Assembly (NCBI RefSeq): GCF_003148685.1
Contig: NZ_QGGR01000003.1
Span: forward strand, 558,001 to 622,000
Length of the DNA: 64,000 nt
Reading direction: 5' to 3'
From: Actinoplanes xinjiangensis
GTDB taxonomy: Bacteria > Actinomycetota > Actinomycetes > Mycobacteriales > Micromonosporaceae
Each line of letters starts with the position of its first letter. Within the stretch, counting starts at the first letter, position 1. The notes below the pieces were generated by a model. That model was not told where the DNA came from. It did no database searches and worked only from the letters and a program-made list of their open reading frames with translations. The position numbers and the translations under genes were made by a program. Below are positions 1-6,171 of the stretch, piece by piece.

Positions 1-130
1 CGGGGGTGGCGGCGATCGCGGCCTCGGCCTGCGCCAGCCGGGCGAGGAGGTCGACCACGTCCTCGGCCATGGCGGTGCGCCAGGCCGCGAGGTCCACTCC
101 CGGCGGGCTCCACGGCACCGGCACCAGCAT
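1..130 (-). CDS. Hypothetical protein, N-terminal fragment (cut by window edge)
   Basis: An open frame reads leftwards from an ATG at 130 to the edge of the window (43 residues visible, beginning MLVPVPWSPPGVDLAAWRTA). Third positions are almost all G or C, as in real genes here. It shares orientation with the metallopeptidase gene ending at 251. No family can be named from this fragment; the gene continues outside the window. Confidence 0.5.
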   Translation of the reverse strand, partial: MLVPVPWSPPGVDLAAWRTAMAEDVVDLLARLAQAEAAIAATP

Positions 131-250
131 TGTCACCACTACTCGCCGCGTCACAGCGACACCCTACTCAGGGTGCTCGCGGGTGGGTGTTCACGGCGTA
201 CCGCATCATCGCGTCGGGCGCCGGATCGCCGGCCGCTCTCAGGCCTGATC

Positions 251-781
251 TTATTCGGCCATCACCAGGGTGCCGGCGGCGGAGACGCCCTCCAGATAGC
301 CGCGGGCGCGCTCGGCCTTGGGGAAGCGGTTGACCAGGTCCCAGAAGCGGTTGTTGTGACTGGGTACGACGAGGTGGGCCAGCTCGTGCAGGAGCACGTA
401 GTCGATGACCCAGTCGGGCATCTCCTGGATGCGGTGCGAGATCCGGATCGTCGCGTCGTCGGGGGTGCAGGAGCCCCAGCGCCCGTTCTGGTTCGTCACC
501 CAGCGCACGCTCGCCGGCACCACCTGGTCGACGTGATCGGCCAGGTAGCGGTTGATCAGGCGGCGGGCGCGGGCCAGCAGCTCGGCGTCGGTGCACCGCA
601 GCCGTTCCTCGCGAGCTTCCAGGCGGGCGAGCATGCGCTCGACCCACTCCGTCTCCTCCGCGCGGGAGAAACGGTCCGGGATGAGCACCACGACTCGCTC
701 GCCGTCGCGATAGGCGGACACCGTCCGTCGCCGGCGCTGGCTGCGCCGCACTTCCACGACAGGCTTGCGCACGCGGGCCAT
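251..781 (-). CDS. YgjP-like zinc metallopeptidase (M48-type, DUF45)
   Basis: 176 aa protein with the gluzincin motif HELAH near residue 130, followed by NNRFWDLVNRF, where the third metal ligand is expected. An upstream segment RWGSC is typical of the YgjP/DUF45 family, and the length is normal for that family. It is probably a soluble cytoplasmic zinc peptidase; its substrate is unknown. The start ATG at 781 opens onto a 447-bp intergenic region. Many actinobacteria have a related gene near the uvrD2/adnAB block (recalled, not checked). Confidence 0.85.
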   Translation of the reverse strand: MARVRKPVVEVRRSQRRRRTVSAYRDGERVVVLIPDRFSRAEETEWVERMLARLEAREERLRCTDAELLARARRLINRYLADHVDQVVPASVRWVTNQNGRWGSCTPDDATIRISHRIQEMPDWVIDYVLLHELAHLVVPSHNNRFWDLVNRFPKAERARGYLEGVSAAGTLVMAE

Positions 782-1228
782 TACCGGCTCGCGTGGCCCA
801 GATTCGGGTTCACATTGAGACGCTAATCCGCCACACCCCGGTTACCGCAAGAGTACGGACAATGACGGTCGCGGTATATGAGCACTTCGCCCGCATATAC
901 CCGAAAAAAATTTCCCCACCGGCAACATCGGTGACACCCGTCAAACTAGACCATCGTCGACTCACACGCCCAACCGGCATTTCTGTCCGTTTTATGCCTT
1001 TACGATGGGAATCGTCGGCGTGTCCCGGCAAAACTGGCCAAAAAGGGTACGCAGGACCGGCACACTCACGTCGTCGGCGACACCGCCGACGCTGCGCTGA
1101 CATGGAACCGGCCTGACCTGGGTAAGTGACCGCCCCGGACGGGTGGCCACATCCGCGTGGCAGGTTCGCGCCCGCCGTCGAGAACAAGACATCGGGCCGG
1201 GCGGCCGACGATACGACGAGGAGGAACC
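782..1228. other. Intergenic region between divergent genes
   Basis: 447 bp without a convincing gene; an open frame from 793 to 1116 has atypical composition and is rejected. The segment 840-1020 is AT-richer than its surroundings. It contains an inverted repeat GGTATAT (873-879) / ATATACC (895-901) followed by a run of seven A. This may hold promoters for both flanking genes; no clear -35/-10 pair was assigned. Confidence 0.4.
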
Positions 1229-1390
1229 GTGGCCGACAACACGTACAACGGCTACTGCGTGAAGTGCAAGGAGAAGCGCGACTTCCAGGGTGAAGTTGCG
1301 GTCTCCAAGACCGGCATGAACATGGCCAAGGGCAAGTGCCCGGTCTGCGGCACCACGATGAACCGCATCCTGGGCAAGGCCAAGGCGTGA
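1229..1390 (+). CDS. Small zinc-ribbon-like protein (DUF5679)
   Basis: 53 aa, starting at GTG 1229 behind the strong ribosome binding site GAGGAGG; a frame from an ATG at 1157 is longer but ignores this site. Two CxxC pairs, CVKC near residue 10 and CPVC near residue 37, would form a small zinc ribbon, and the C-terminus is Lys-rich. It matches the widespread actinobacterial DUF5679 family, for which no function is established. A hairpin follows the stop codon, so the gene is probably a single transcription unit. Confidence 0.85.
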   Translation: MADNTYNGYCVKCKEKRDFQGEVAVSKTGMNMAKGKCPVCGTTMNRILGKAKA

Positions 1391-1397
1391 CCGCGCT

Positions 1398-1433
1398 CCG
1401 GGGAGGACAGCCGGAGACGGCCGCCCTCCCCGG
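1398..1433 (+). terminator. Hairpin after the DUF5679 gene
   Basis: Perfect 9-bp stem CCGGGGAGG (1398-1406) / CCTCCCCGG (1425-1433) starting 8 nt after the stop codon. No T-run follows, which is common in actinobacterial terminators. Confidence 0.5.
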
Positions 1434-1495
1434 CACGCCGCACCCGTAACTGTGTTCACTCAGACACGTTGGGTCAAGTGAGCCACTAGAGCACC

Positions 1496-1557
1496 TGTGG
1501 ATAACTCCGGTAAAGCTGTGGACAACCCTCACCAGGGCGGTGAGGGCCTGTGGATAA
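1496..1557 (+). promoter_or_regulatory. Cluster of three same-strand DnaA-box-like sites
   Basis: TGTGGATAA (1496-1504), TGTGGACAA (1517-1525) and TGTGGATAA (1549-1557) are direct repeats. Each is the reverse complement of the canonical DnaA box TTATCCACA or its high-GC variant TTGTCCACA. Start-to-start spacing is 21 and 32 bp, close to two and three helical turns, so all three would face the same side of the DNA. No dnaA or dnaN gene is visible nearby. Confidence 0.6.
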
Positions 1558-1579
1558 CATCATCACTCCGCAGCTTCAC

Positions 1580-1596
1580 AGTGACACCCTGTCACT
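1580..1596 (+). promoter_or_regulatory. Palindrome just upstream of the ThiF-like gene
   Basis: AGTGACA-CCC-TGTCACT is a perfect inverted repeat with 7-bp arms, ending one base before the ATG at 1598. It occupies the place where a Shine-Dalgarno would be and contains a weak -10-like CACCCT 7 nt before the ATG. It could be an operator on a leaderless promoter. Confidence 0.45.
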
Positions 1597-1597
1597 C

Positions 1598-2722
1598 ATG
1601 ACCCGGACTCCTCTGCCCCGGCCGACCCTCATCCCGGGCCTCCCGCGCTTCTGGCGCGGCCCCGGTGAGCTCCAACTCGGCCTCGATCCCGCACACGGCG
1701 TGGTCCTGCAAATGCCGGATCCACGCGCCGCCGGCGTGCTCGACCTGCTCGACGGCCGGCACTCCGAGCGCCTCGTCCAGACCCGGGCGGCCGAGCTGGG
1801 CGTGCCGGCCGGCGAGACACTCGCCCTGCTCGACCTGCTTCACTCGGTCGGCCTGGTGCTGCCCTCCCTCGCACTGCTGCCTCCCGCACTGCCCGCCGTC
1901 ACCCGGCACCGGCTCACCTGTGAGGCGGCCGCGCTCGCCCTCGGCTCGGCCGGCCCCCGCTCCGAGCCGAGAGAGCGCCTGTCCCCCGCACGGGTCCTGC
2001 GTCGCCGCCGGTCGGCCCGGGTCGTGGTCAGCGGGCGCGGGCGGCTCGGCGCCACCGTCGCGGTCGCCCTGGCCGAGGCCGGTGTCGGGCACGTGCATCC
2101 CGACCTGTCCGGTGCCGTCGGGGCGGCCGAGATCACCGGTTCCCCGCTCCGGCCGGAGGACGTCGGCGCCCCGAGACGGACCGCCGTGGAGGCCGCGATC
2201 CTGCGGACCGCCGCCGGCACCGTGGTCCATCCGGTACGCCGTACCCCCGCGTCCCTGGTCGTGCAACTCGCCCACGACGAGCCGCCCGCCCTGCTCGCCG
2301 CCGGATTCGCCGCGCGGCGGCAACCGCACCTGGCCGTCGCGATCCGTGACGGCGTCGCCGTGATCGGTCCCCTCGTGCCGGCCACCGGTGGCCCGTGCCT
2401 GCACTGCGTCGACCTGCACCGCAGAGAGCGGGACGGCGGCTGGACCGGGGCGCAGGCGGCCGTCTCCGGCGGCGCCGAGCCGTGCGCGGTGGCCACCCTG
2501 CTCGCCGCGACCGCCTACGCGGCCGGTGAGGTGCTCACCTTCCTCGACGGTGGGGCTCCGGAGACCCTCGGTGCCGCTGTGGAGATCGCCGCGCCCGGCC
2601 GTTTCCGTCGCCGGACCTGGGCGCCGCACCCCGCCTGCGCGTGCCAACGGCGCCGTCGGAGGCCAACCTTCACCGGACCTTCACCGCATAACCGCCAAAC
2701 CACCTTGCGACGGGCCGGGTGA
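1598..2722 (+). CDS. ThiF/E1-like, TOMM cyclodehydratase-partner-like protein (orphan)
   Basis: 374 aa from ATG 1598. A GTG at 1550 is in frame but lies inside a DnaA-box-like repeat, so it is disfavoured. The first ~90 residues resemble the leader-binding N-terminal part of TOMM partner proteins. A Rossmann-like segment (SARVVVSGRGRLGATVAVAL) lies near the middle. Cysteines in GGPCLHCVDLHR and in the C-terminal CAC are arranged like the structural zinc site of E1/ThiF enzymes. No precursor peptide or YcaO gene is present, so it is an orphan. The E1-like assignment is moderately sure; any specific reaction is not. Confidence 0.65.
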   Translation: MTRTPLPRPTLIPGLPRFWRGPGELQLGLDPAHGVVLQMPDPRAAGVLDLLDGRHSERLVQTRAAELGVPAGETLALLDLLHSVGLVLPSLALLPPALPAVTRHRLTCEAAALALGSAGPRSEPRERLSPARVLRRRRSARVVVSGRGRLGATVAVALAEAGVGHVHPDLSGAVGAAEITGSPLRPEDVGAPRRTAVEAAILRTAAGTVVHPVRRTPASLVVQLAHDEPPALLAAGFAARRQPHLAVAIRDGVAVIGPLVPATGGPCLHCVDLHRRERDGGWTGAQAAVSGGAEPCAVATLLAATAYAAGEVLTFLDGGAPETLGAAVEIAAPGRFRRRTWAPHPACACQRRRRRPTFTGPSPHNRQTTLRRAG

Positions 2723-2748
2723 GGGGAACCGTCGGTCACAATGATCTG

Positions 2749-4095
2749 GTGACGGACATACCGCGCCGCGCCGCGTCCCGGACCGCAAAGCTCGCCGCTC
2801 TACCGCTCGGCTTCGCCGGGCGCGCCGCACTGGGTCTCGGTAAACGGGCAGTCGGCATCGCCTCCGACGTCATCTCCGCCGACATCCAGCAGCGCACCGC
2901 CGAGCAGCTCTTCAGCGTGCTGGGCCAGCTCAAGGGCGGAGCGATGAAATTCGGTCAGGCCCTGTCGGTCTTCGAGGCGGCCCTACCCGACGAGATGGCC
3001 GGCCCCTACCGGCAGGCGCTGACCAAACTCCAGGAGGCGGCGCCACCGATGCCGGTGGCGAACGTGCACAAGGCGCTGGCCGAACAGCTCGGGCCGGACT
3101 GGCGGGACCTGTTCGCCGAGTTCGACGACAGCCCGGCCGCCGCCGCCAGCATCGGCCAGGTGCACCGGGCGGTCTGGAAGCTGCCACCGGCCCGCCGCAA
3201 CGGGAAGCCGAAACTGCTGCCCGTGGCCGTCAAGGTGCAGTATCCGGGAGCGGGCGACGCCCTGGTCTCCGACCTCAAACAACTCTCCCGGCTGGCCGGC
3301 ATGTTCAAGATCATCCAGCCCGGGATGGACGTGAAACCGCTGATCGCCGAGCTCCGGGACCGGATCATCGAGGAACTCGACTACGAGATGGAGGCGGAGA
3401 CCCAGCGCACGTTCGCCGCCGCCTACCAGGACGACCCGGAGATCTTCGTCCCCCGGGTGGTGACGTCCGCGCCACAGATCCTGGTCACCGAATGGGTCGA
3501 CGGCACCCCGCTGTCCGCGGTCATCGCCGACGGCACCCAGGCCGAACGCGACGAGGCCGGCCGGCTGATGGCGATCCTGCACTTCTCCGCACCCGGCCGG
3601 GCCGGGCTGCTGCACGCCGACCCACACCCCGGCAACTTCCGGATCCTTCCCGACGGCCGTCTCGGCGTCATCGACTTCGGCGCCGTCGCCCGCCTGCCGG
3701 GGGGCCATCCCGAGCCGATCGGCCGCCTCGTCCGGCTGGCCCTGGACGGCGAGGCCGAGGCGGTCGTCGACGGTCTGCGCGAGGAGGGATTCATCAAGCC
3801 GGCCGACGACATCGACGCGCAGGCCCTGCTGGACTTCCTGCTCCCGATGATCGAGCCCGTCGCGGTCGACCGTTTCCGCTTCACCCGAAGCTGGATCCGC
3901 AACGAGGCCGGCCGCCTGGCGAACCCCCGGGGGCCGGCGTACGCATTGAGCCGCAAACTCAACCTGCCCCCGTCCTACCTGCTGATCCATCGGGTGACGC
4001 TCGGTTCGATCGGAGTCCTCAGCCAGCTGGAGGCCGAGGCCGGCTACCGGGAGATCCTCCAGAAATGGTTGCCGGGCTTCGCCCCGGTCCCCTGA
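2749..4095 (+). CDS. ABC1/UbiB (AarF) family atypical kinase
   Basis: 448 aa. Family hallmarks are the KxGQ motif in AMKFGQALSV, the Ala-rich loop AAAASIGQVHRA that replaces the Gly-rich loop, VKVQYPG with the ATP-site lysine, EELDYE, and the catalytic LHADPHPGNF and metal-binding IDFGAV. ABC1 proteins are ATPases/kinases linked to quinone or lipid metabolism; the target here is unknown. Start GTG 2749 was chosen because it begins the conserved N-terminus and has a CACAAT -10-like box 6 nt upstream. A GTG at 2719 would overlap the preceding stop. There is no C-terminal membrane helix pair as in UbiB. Confidence 0.88.
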   Translation: MTDIPRRAASRTAKLAALPLGFAGRAALGLGKRAVGIASDVISADIQQRTAEQLFSVLGQLKGGAMKFGQALSVFEAALPDEMAGPYRQALTKLQEAAPPMPVANVHKALAEQLGPDWRDLFAEFDDSPAAAASIGQVHRAVWKLPPARRNGKPKLLPVAVKVQYPGAGDALVSDLKQLSRLAGMFKIIQPGMDVKPLIAELRDRIIEELDYEMEAETQRTFAAAYQDDPEIFVPRVVTSAPQILVTEWVDGTPLSAVIADGTQAERDEAGRLMAILHFSAPGRAGLLHADPHPGNFRILPDGRLGVIDFGAVARLPGGHPEPIGRLVRLALDGEAEAVVDGLREEGFIKPADDIDAQALLDFLLPMIEPVAVDRFRFTRSWIRNEAGRLANPRGPAYALSRKLNLPPSYLLIHRVTLGSIGVLSQLEAEAGYREILQKWLPGFAPVP

Positions 4096-4208
4096 CAGAG
4101 GGCGTCCCCCGCCGGCGAGATTCCGGCCCGCTCGAGTGTGAACGCGTCTGCCCTTCCCGGTGTACCCACCAGTGAGGAGCCAACCGGCCCACTCGAGCGG
4201 GGGACACC

Positions 4209-4583
4209 ATGGGCACTGTGGACGGGAGACTCGTCGCTGACTGCGTGAAGCTCTGGCAGGCAGGCGAGTACCAGCTCAAGCCCTTGGCTGACCACTATCG
4301 CAACGTCATCACCGCGGTCCTGCGGTCAGAGGCGGGGCTCTCCGCTCTGGGGCGGGACAGCATGCTCGGCGGTCCCTACGGTCCGTTCCGAACCGCCTGG
4401 CAGACACTGGCCGATCAGGCGATCGAGAGTCTCCGTACGACCTCCGAGAGTCTGGCCGCCACCGCAGACGTCCTGATCCTCGCGGCCGATTCGTATGCCG
4501 GCACCGACCGTGACAATGCCGAGGCCTTCGAGTCCGAGTGCGCCAGAATCGAGGCCGCGCTGCCCGGGGTAGAACTCCGATGA
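4209..4583 (+). CDS. Small helical WXG-like protein
   Basis: 124 aa, predicted mostly alpha-helical, with ATG 4209 preceded by GGGGGAC. It contains FRTAWQTLADQ near the middle and has the size and helical hairpin character of WXG100/ESX-type proteins, but lacks a textbook WXG motif. It overlaps the next small gene by 4 nt (ATGA), as paired ESX genes often do. No ESX secretion machinery is in the window. Classification as a type VII substrate is inferred from size and arrangement only. Confidence 0.6.
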   Translation: MGTVDGRLVADCVKLWQAGEYQLKPLADHYRNVITAVLRSEAGLSALGRDSMLGGPYGPFRTAWQTLADQAIESLRTTSESLAATADVLILAADSYAGTDRDNAEAFESECARIEAALPGVELR

Positions 4584-4820
4584 GTTACGAGGAACTGCGG
4601 CAGCACGCGGCCCGGATAGAGGAGCTGGCGGCGCTGGAGTCCCTCAAGAAGTTCGGGATGCGGTTCGTGGGCGGGCGGAGCATTCCCGGTGAGGAGCACG
4701 TGGATCAGCCTGCCGGACACTTCCGCTCTCGCGGCGATGTACGACCAGCTGTTCCTCGCCGCCGAGATGCTCGCGACCGGATCCGGTGCGATCACCGATC
4801 CGGTACACGGGGGGCGATGA
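4580..4820 (+). pseudogene. Partner of the WXG-like gene, with a +1 frameshift near 4697
   Basis: ATG 4580 overlaps the previous stop. The first frame reads MSYEELRQHAARIEELAALE to IPGEEH. After about 4697 the coding signal (GC third positions) moves to another frame, reading WISLPDTSALAAMYDQLF and ending at TGA 4818-4820. Removing a single C at 4697 joins the two as IPGEE-TWISLPD, giving a 79-aa protein. The uncorrected frame runs on to 4930 with poor third-position GC between 4700 and 4816. It is either a real inactivating mutation or an assembly error. A homologue is likely in relatives; its function is unknown. Confidence 0.6.
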
Positions 4821-4930
4821 CACAGTCCGACATCCCGGCCGGGGCCGACCTCGATCGCACGCTGATCACCGTCCACTGTGACGTCGACCGGTCCAGGCCC
4901 GAGTTGAGCCCCGGCGCGCCGTACAACTGA
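4817..4930 (+). CDS. Small hypothetical protein (37 aa)
   Basis: ATG 4817 overlaps the corrected stop of the preceding gene by 4 nt (ATGA), implying translational coupling. Codon third positions are strongly GC. The sequence begins MTQSDIPAGADLDRTLITVH and matches no family known to me. It ends 13 nt before a strong terminator, so it would be the last gene of the three-gene operon. It could instead be the tail of the upstream frame if the frameshift call at 4697 is wrong. Confidence 0.4.
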   Translation: MTQSDIPAGADLDRTLITVHCDVDRSRPELSPGAPYN

Positions 4931-4943
4931 GGCGGTCAAAGGA

Positions 4944-4977
4944 AAACGGCCCGTCCGCAGTGGCGGACGGGCCGTTT
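4944..4977. terminator. Bidirectional terminator hairpin
   Basis: Perfect 15-bp stem AAACGGCCCGTCCGC (4944-4958) / GCGGACGGGCCGTTT (4963-4977) with a 4-nt loop. The stem ends in A/T on both sides, so it can serve the WXG-like operon on + and the whiB7 operon on -. Confidence 0.85.
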
Positions 4978-4994
4978 CTCATCGCTGGTGGTCG

Positions 4995-5213
4995 TCAGAG
5001 TCCGGCGCCGAGTTCACGGGACGTCCGGCTGCGGGCGTCCATCGTGATACGGCGGGCGGAGCGGTAAGCCTCAGGTGCACGGTCACGCTGAGGCCGAGGC
5101 ATTCGAGCCCTCGACAACGCCTCTTGGATGAGTCTCATCTTCATGTCTCCGTTCGAAGGCATCTCGGTTCTCGGCTTTCGGGTTTCGATCTCGGTCATGG
5201 GGAGGGTGGTCAT
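4995..5213 (-). CDS. Small basic protein coupled to whiB7
   Basis: 72 aa from ATG 5213, which begins one base after the whiB7 stop, so the two genes are almost certainly translationally coupled. The sequence is rich in Arg, Ser and Met (QEALSRARMPRPQRDRAPEA) and looks like a short basic helical protein. No family or function is known to me; small Arg-rich genes in this position may occur in relatives. It ends just before the bidirectional terminator at 4944-4977. Confidence 0.6.
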   Translation of the reverse strand: MTTLPMTEIETRKPRTEMPSNGDMKMRLIQEALSRARMPRPQRDRAPEAYRSARRITMDARSRTSRELGAGL

Positions 5214-5214
5214 C

Positions 5215-5577
5215 TCATGCGGCCAGACGAACGGAGCTGCGAGTGTCGAGGCCGTTGGCGGCGAGGCGCTCTTCCACCTCGACAGCCAGCTCGGCGTCGC
5301 GGGCGACGTCGGCCTTACGCGGACGGCCACGGGGCCGCTTGCGCGGGACGACAGCGCCACGCTCGAAGATCTCGCCACCCCAGACACCCCAGGGCTCCGC
5401 ACGGTCGACCGCACCGGCCAGGCACTCGGCGCGCAGCGGGCAGTCCCCGCAGAGCGACTTGGCCAGCTCCAGCTGGGCCGGGGAGTCGGAGAACCACATG
5501 TCCGGGTCGAACTTCCGACAGGGCAGGTTTGCCTCGAGGTCGACGGTCATGTCGATCGGGGCCAGCGCCAGACTCAT
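5215..5577 (-). CDS. whiB7: WhiB7-type iron-sulfur transcription regulator
   Basis: 120 aa. Four Fe-S cysteines lie at positions 20, 43, 46 and 52, followed by the GVWGG turn at 64-68 and the AT-hook RPRGRPRK at 81-88. The AT-hook separates WhiB7 from other Wbl proteins. The 4Fe-4S protein binds the principal sigma factor and activates intrinsic antibiotic-resistance genes. ATG 5577 is preceded by an AGAGAGG ribosome binding site. The leader carries hairpins and a short upstream ORF overlapping the start codon, which suggests the attenuation control known for whiB7 in other actinobacteria. Confidence 0.9.
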   Translation of the reverse strand: MSLALAPIDMTVDLEANLPCRKFDPDMWFSDSPAQLELAKSLCGDCPLRAECLAGAVDRAEPWGVWGGEIFERGAVVPRKRPRGRPRKADVARDAELAVEVEERLAANGLDTRSSVRLAA

Positions 5578-5636
5578 AAAGCCCGGTCACCTCTCTCTTC
5601 TTCTCGATCTTCTGGATCGTGTTTCAGGTCGTGCAT
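5574..5636 (-). promoter_or_regulatory. Upstream ORF in the whiB7 leader
   Basis: An ATG at 5636 opens a 20-codon frame (MHDLKHDPEDREEERGDRAL) whose TGA overlaps the whiB7 ATG (ATGA at 5577-5574). The peptide is very rich in charged residues, with consecutive Glu/Arg codons. A ribosome on this uORF would cover the whiB7 ribosome binding site. No strong Shine-Dalgarno precedes it; instead the inverted repeat CCGGCC/GGCCGG lies just upstream. Confidence 0.45.
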
Positions 5637-5662
5637 CCGGCCGGTTCGGCCGGAAAAGAATT

Positions 5663-5698
5663 GAGGCCGCGGATCCCGGTTAGGGGTTCCGCGGCCTC
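5663..5698 (-). terminator. Minus-strand terminator or attenuator upstream of whiB7
   Basis: 11-bp perfect stem GAGGCCGCGGA (5663-5673) / TCCGCGGCCTC (5688-5698). On the minus strand it is followed by AATTCTTTT. It sits between the stop of the gene at 5721 and the whiB7 uORF, so it could end the upstream transcript or act as a conditional attenuator of whiB7. Confidence 0.7.
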
Positions 5699-5720
5699 GA
5701 GGTGAGCCGGTGGTCTGTTG

Positions 5721-6053
5721 TCAGACCGGCCTTCCTCGAGGCGGGACACCGCTGCCACCATCCGTGTAGCGCTTGCTGGAGATGGTGATGTTGCTGCCCT
5801 TGAAGCCAGTGGTCCCGTTGTTGCCTTCGATGCGCACCAGGGCAGATTCGCCCAACTCGGCCTGGGCCGGGACCTGGTGCACCCGCGGAGCCGGGACGAG
5901 CCTTGCCGCGGTCGGCAGGGTCCGGACGAGCTCAACCTGGGTCCGCTCAGCAGCCATCCACGCCGGAGCGGCGGTGGCGGGCAGCGAAACGGGCAGAGCA
6001 CAGGCGTGGTTCAGCGGCATGGACGCAACTGTCATCGTGATTTCGAGCTTCAT
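5721..6053 (-). CDS. Hypothetical protein upstream of whiB7
   Basis: 110 aa from ATG 6053, chosen because it is preceded by an excellent GGAGGAGGTGG site; a longer frame from 6107 ignores it. The N-terminus MKLEITMTVASMPLNHACAL is mildly hydrophobic. The middle is rich in Ala, Val and Pro, and the C-terminus is Gly/Ser-rich (GNNGTTGFKGSNITISSKRY). No family is recognised. It lies between uvrD2 and whiB7 in the same direction. Confidence 0.65.
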   Translation of the reverse strand: MKLEITMTVASMPLNHACALPVSLPATAAPAWMAAERTQVELVRTLPTAARLVPAPRVHQVPAQAELGESALVRIEGNNGTTGFKGSNITISSKRYTDGGSGVPPRGRPV

Positions 6054-6171
6054 CGTGGCCACCTCCTCCATCGCGTTGCACTCGTAGTCGAACCTCGGCG
6101 AATCCACTGCTCGCCAAGGTGTGTCCTGAGGCTATGCCTGCCCTACACGGGAGGGCAAACGAATTTAGCCA

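Noticed and set aside
793..1116. Open frame of 107 codons on +
   Set aside because: No ribosome binding site, poor third-position GC, and no recognisable domain.
1484..1560. Chromosomal origin of replication
   Set aside because: Only three boxes, no AT-rich unwinding region, and no dnaA, dnaN or gyrase genes nearby.
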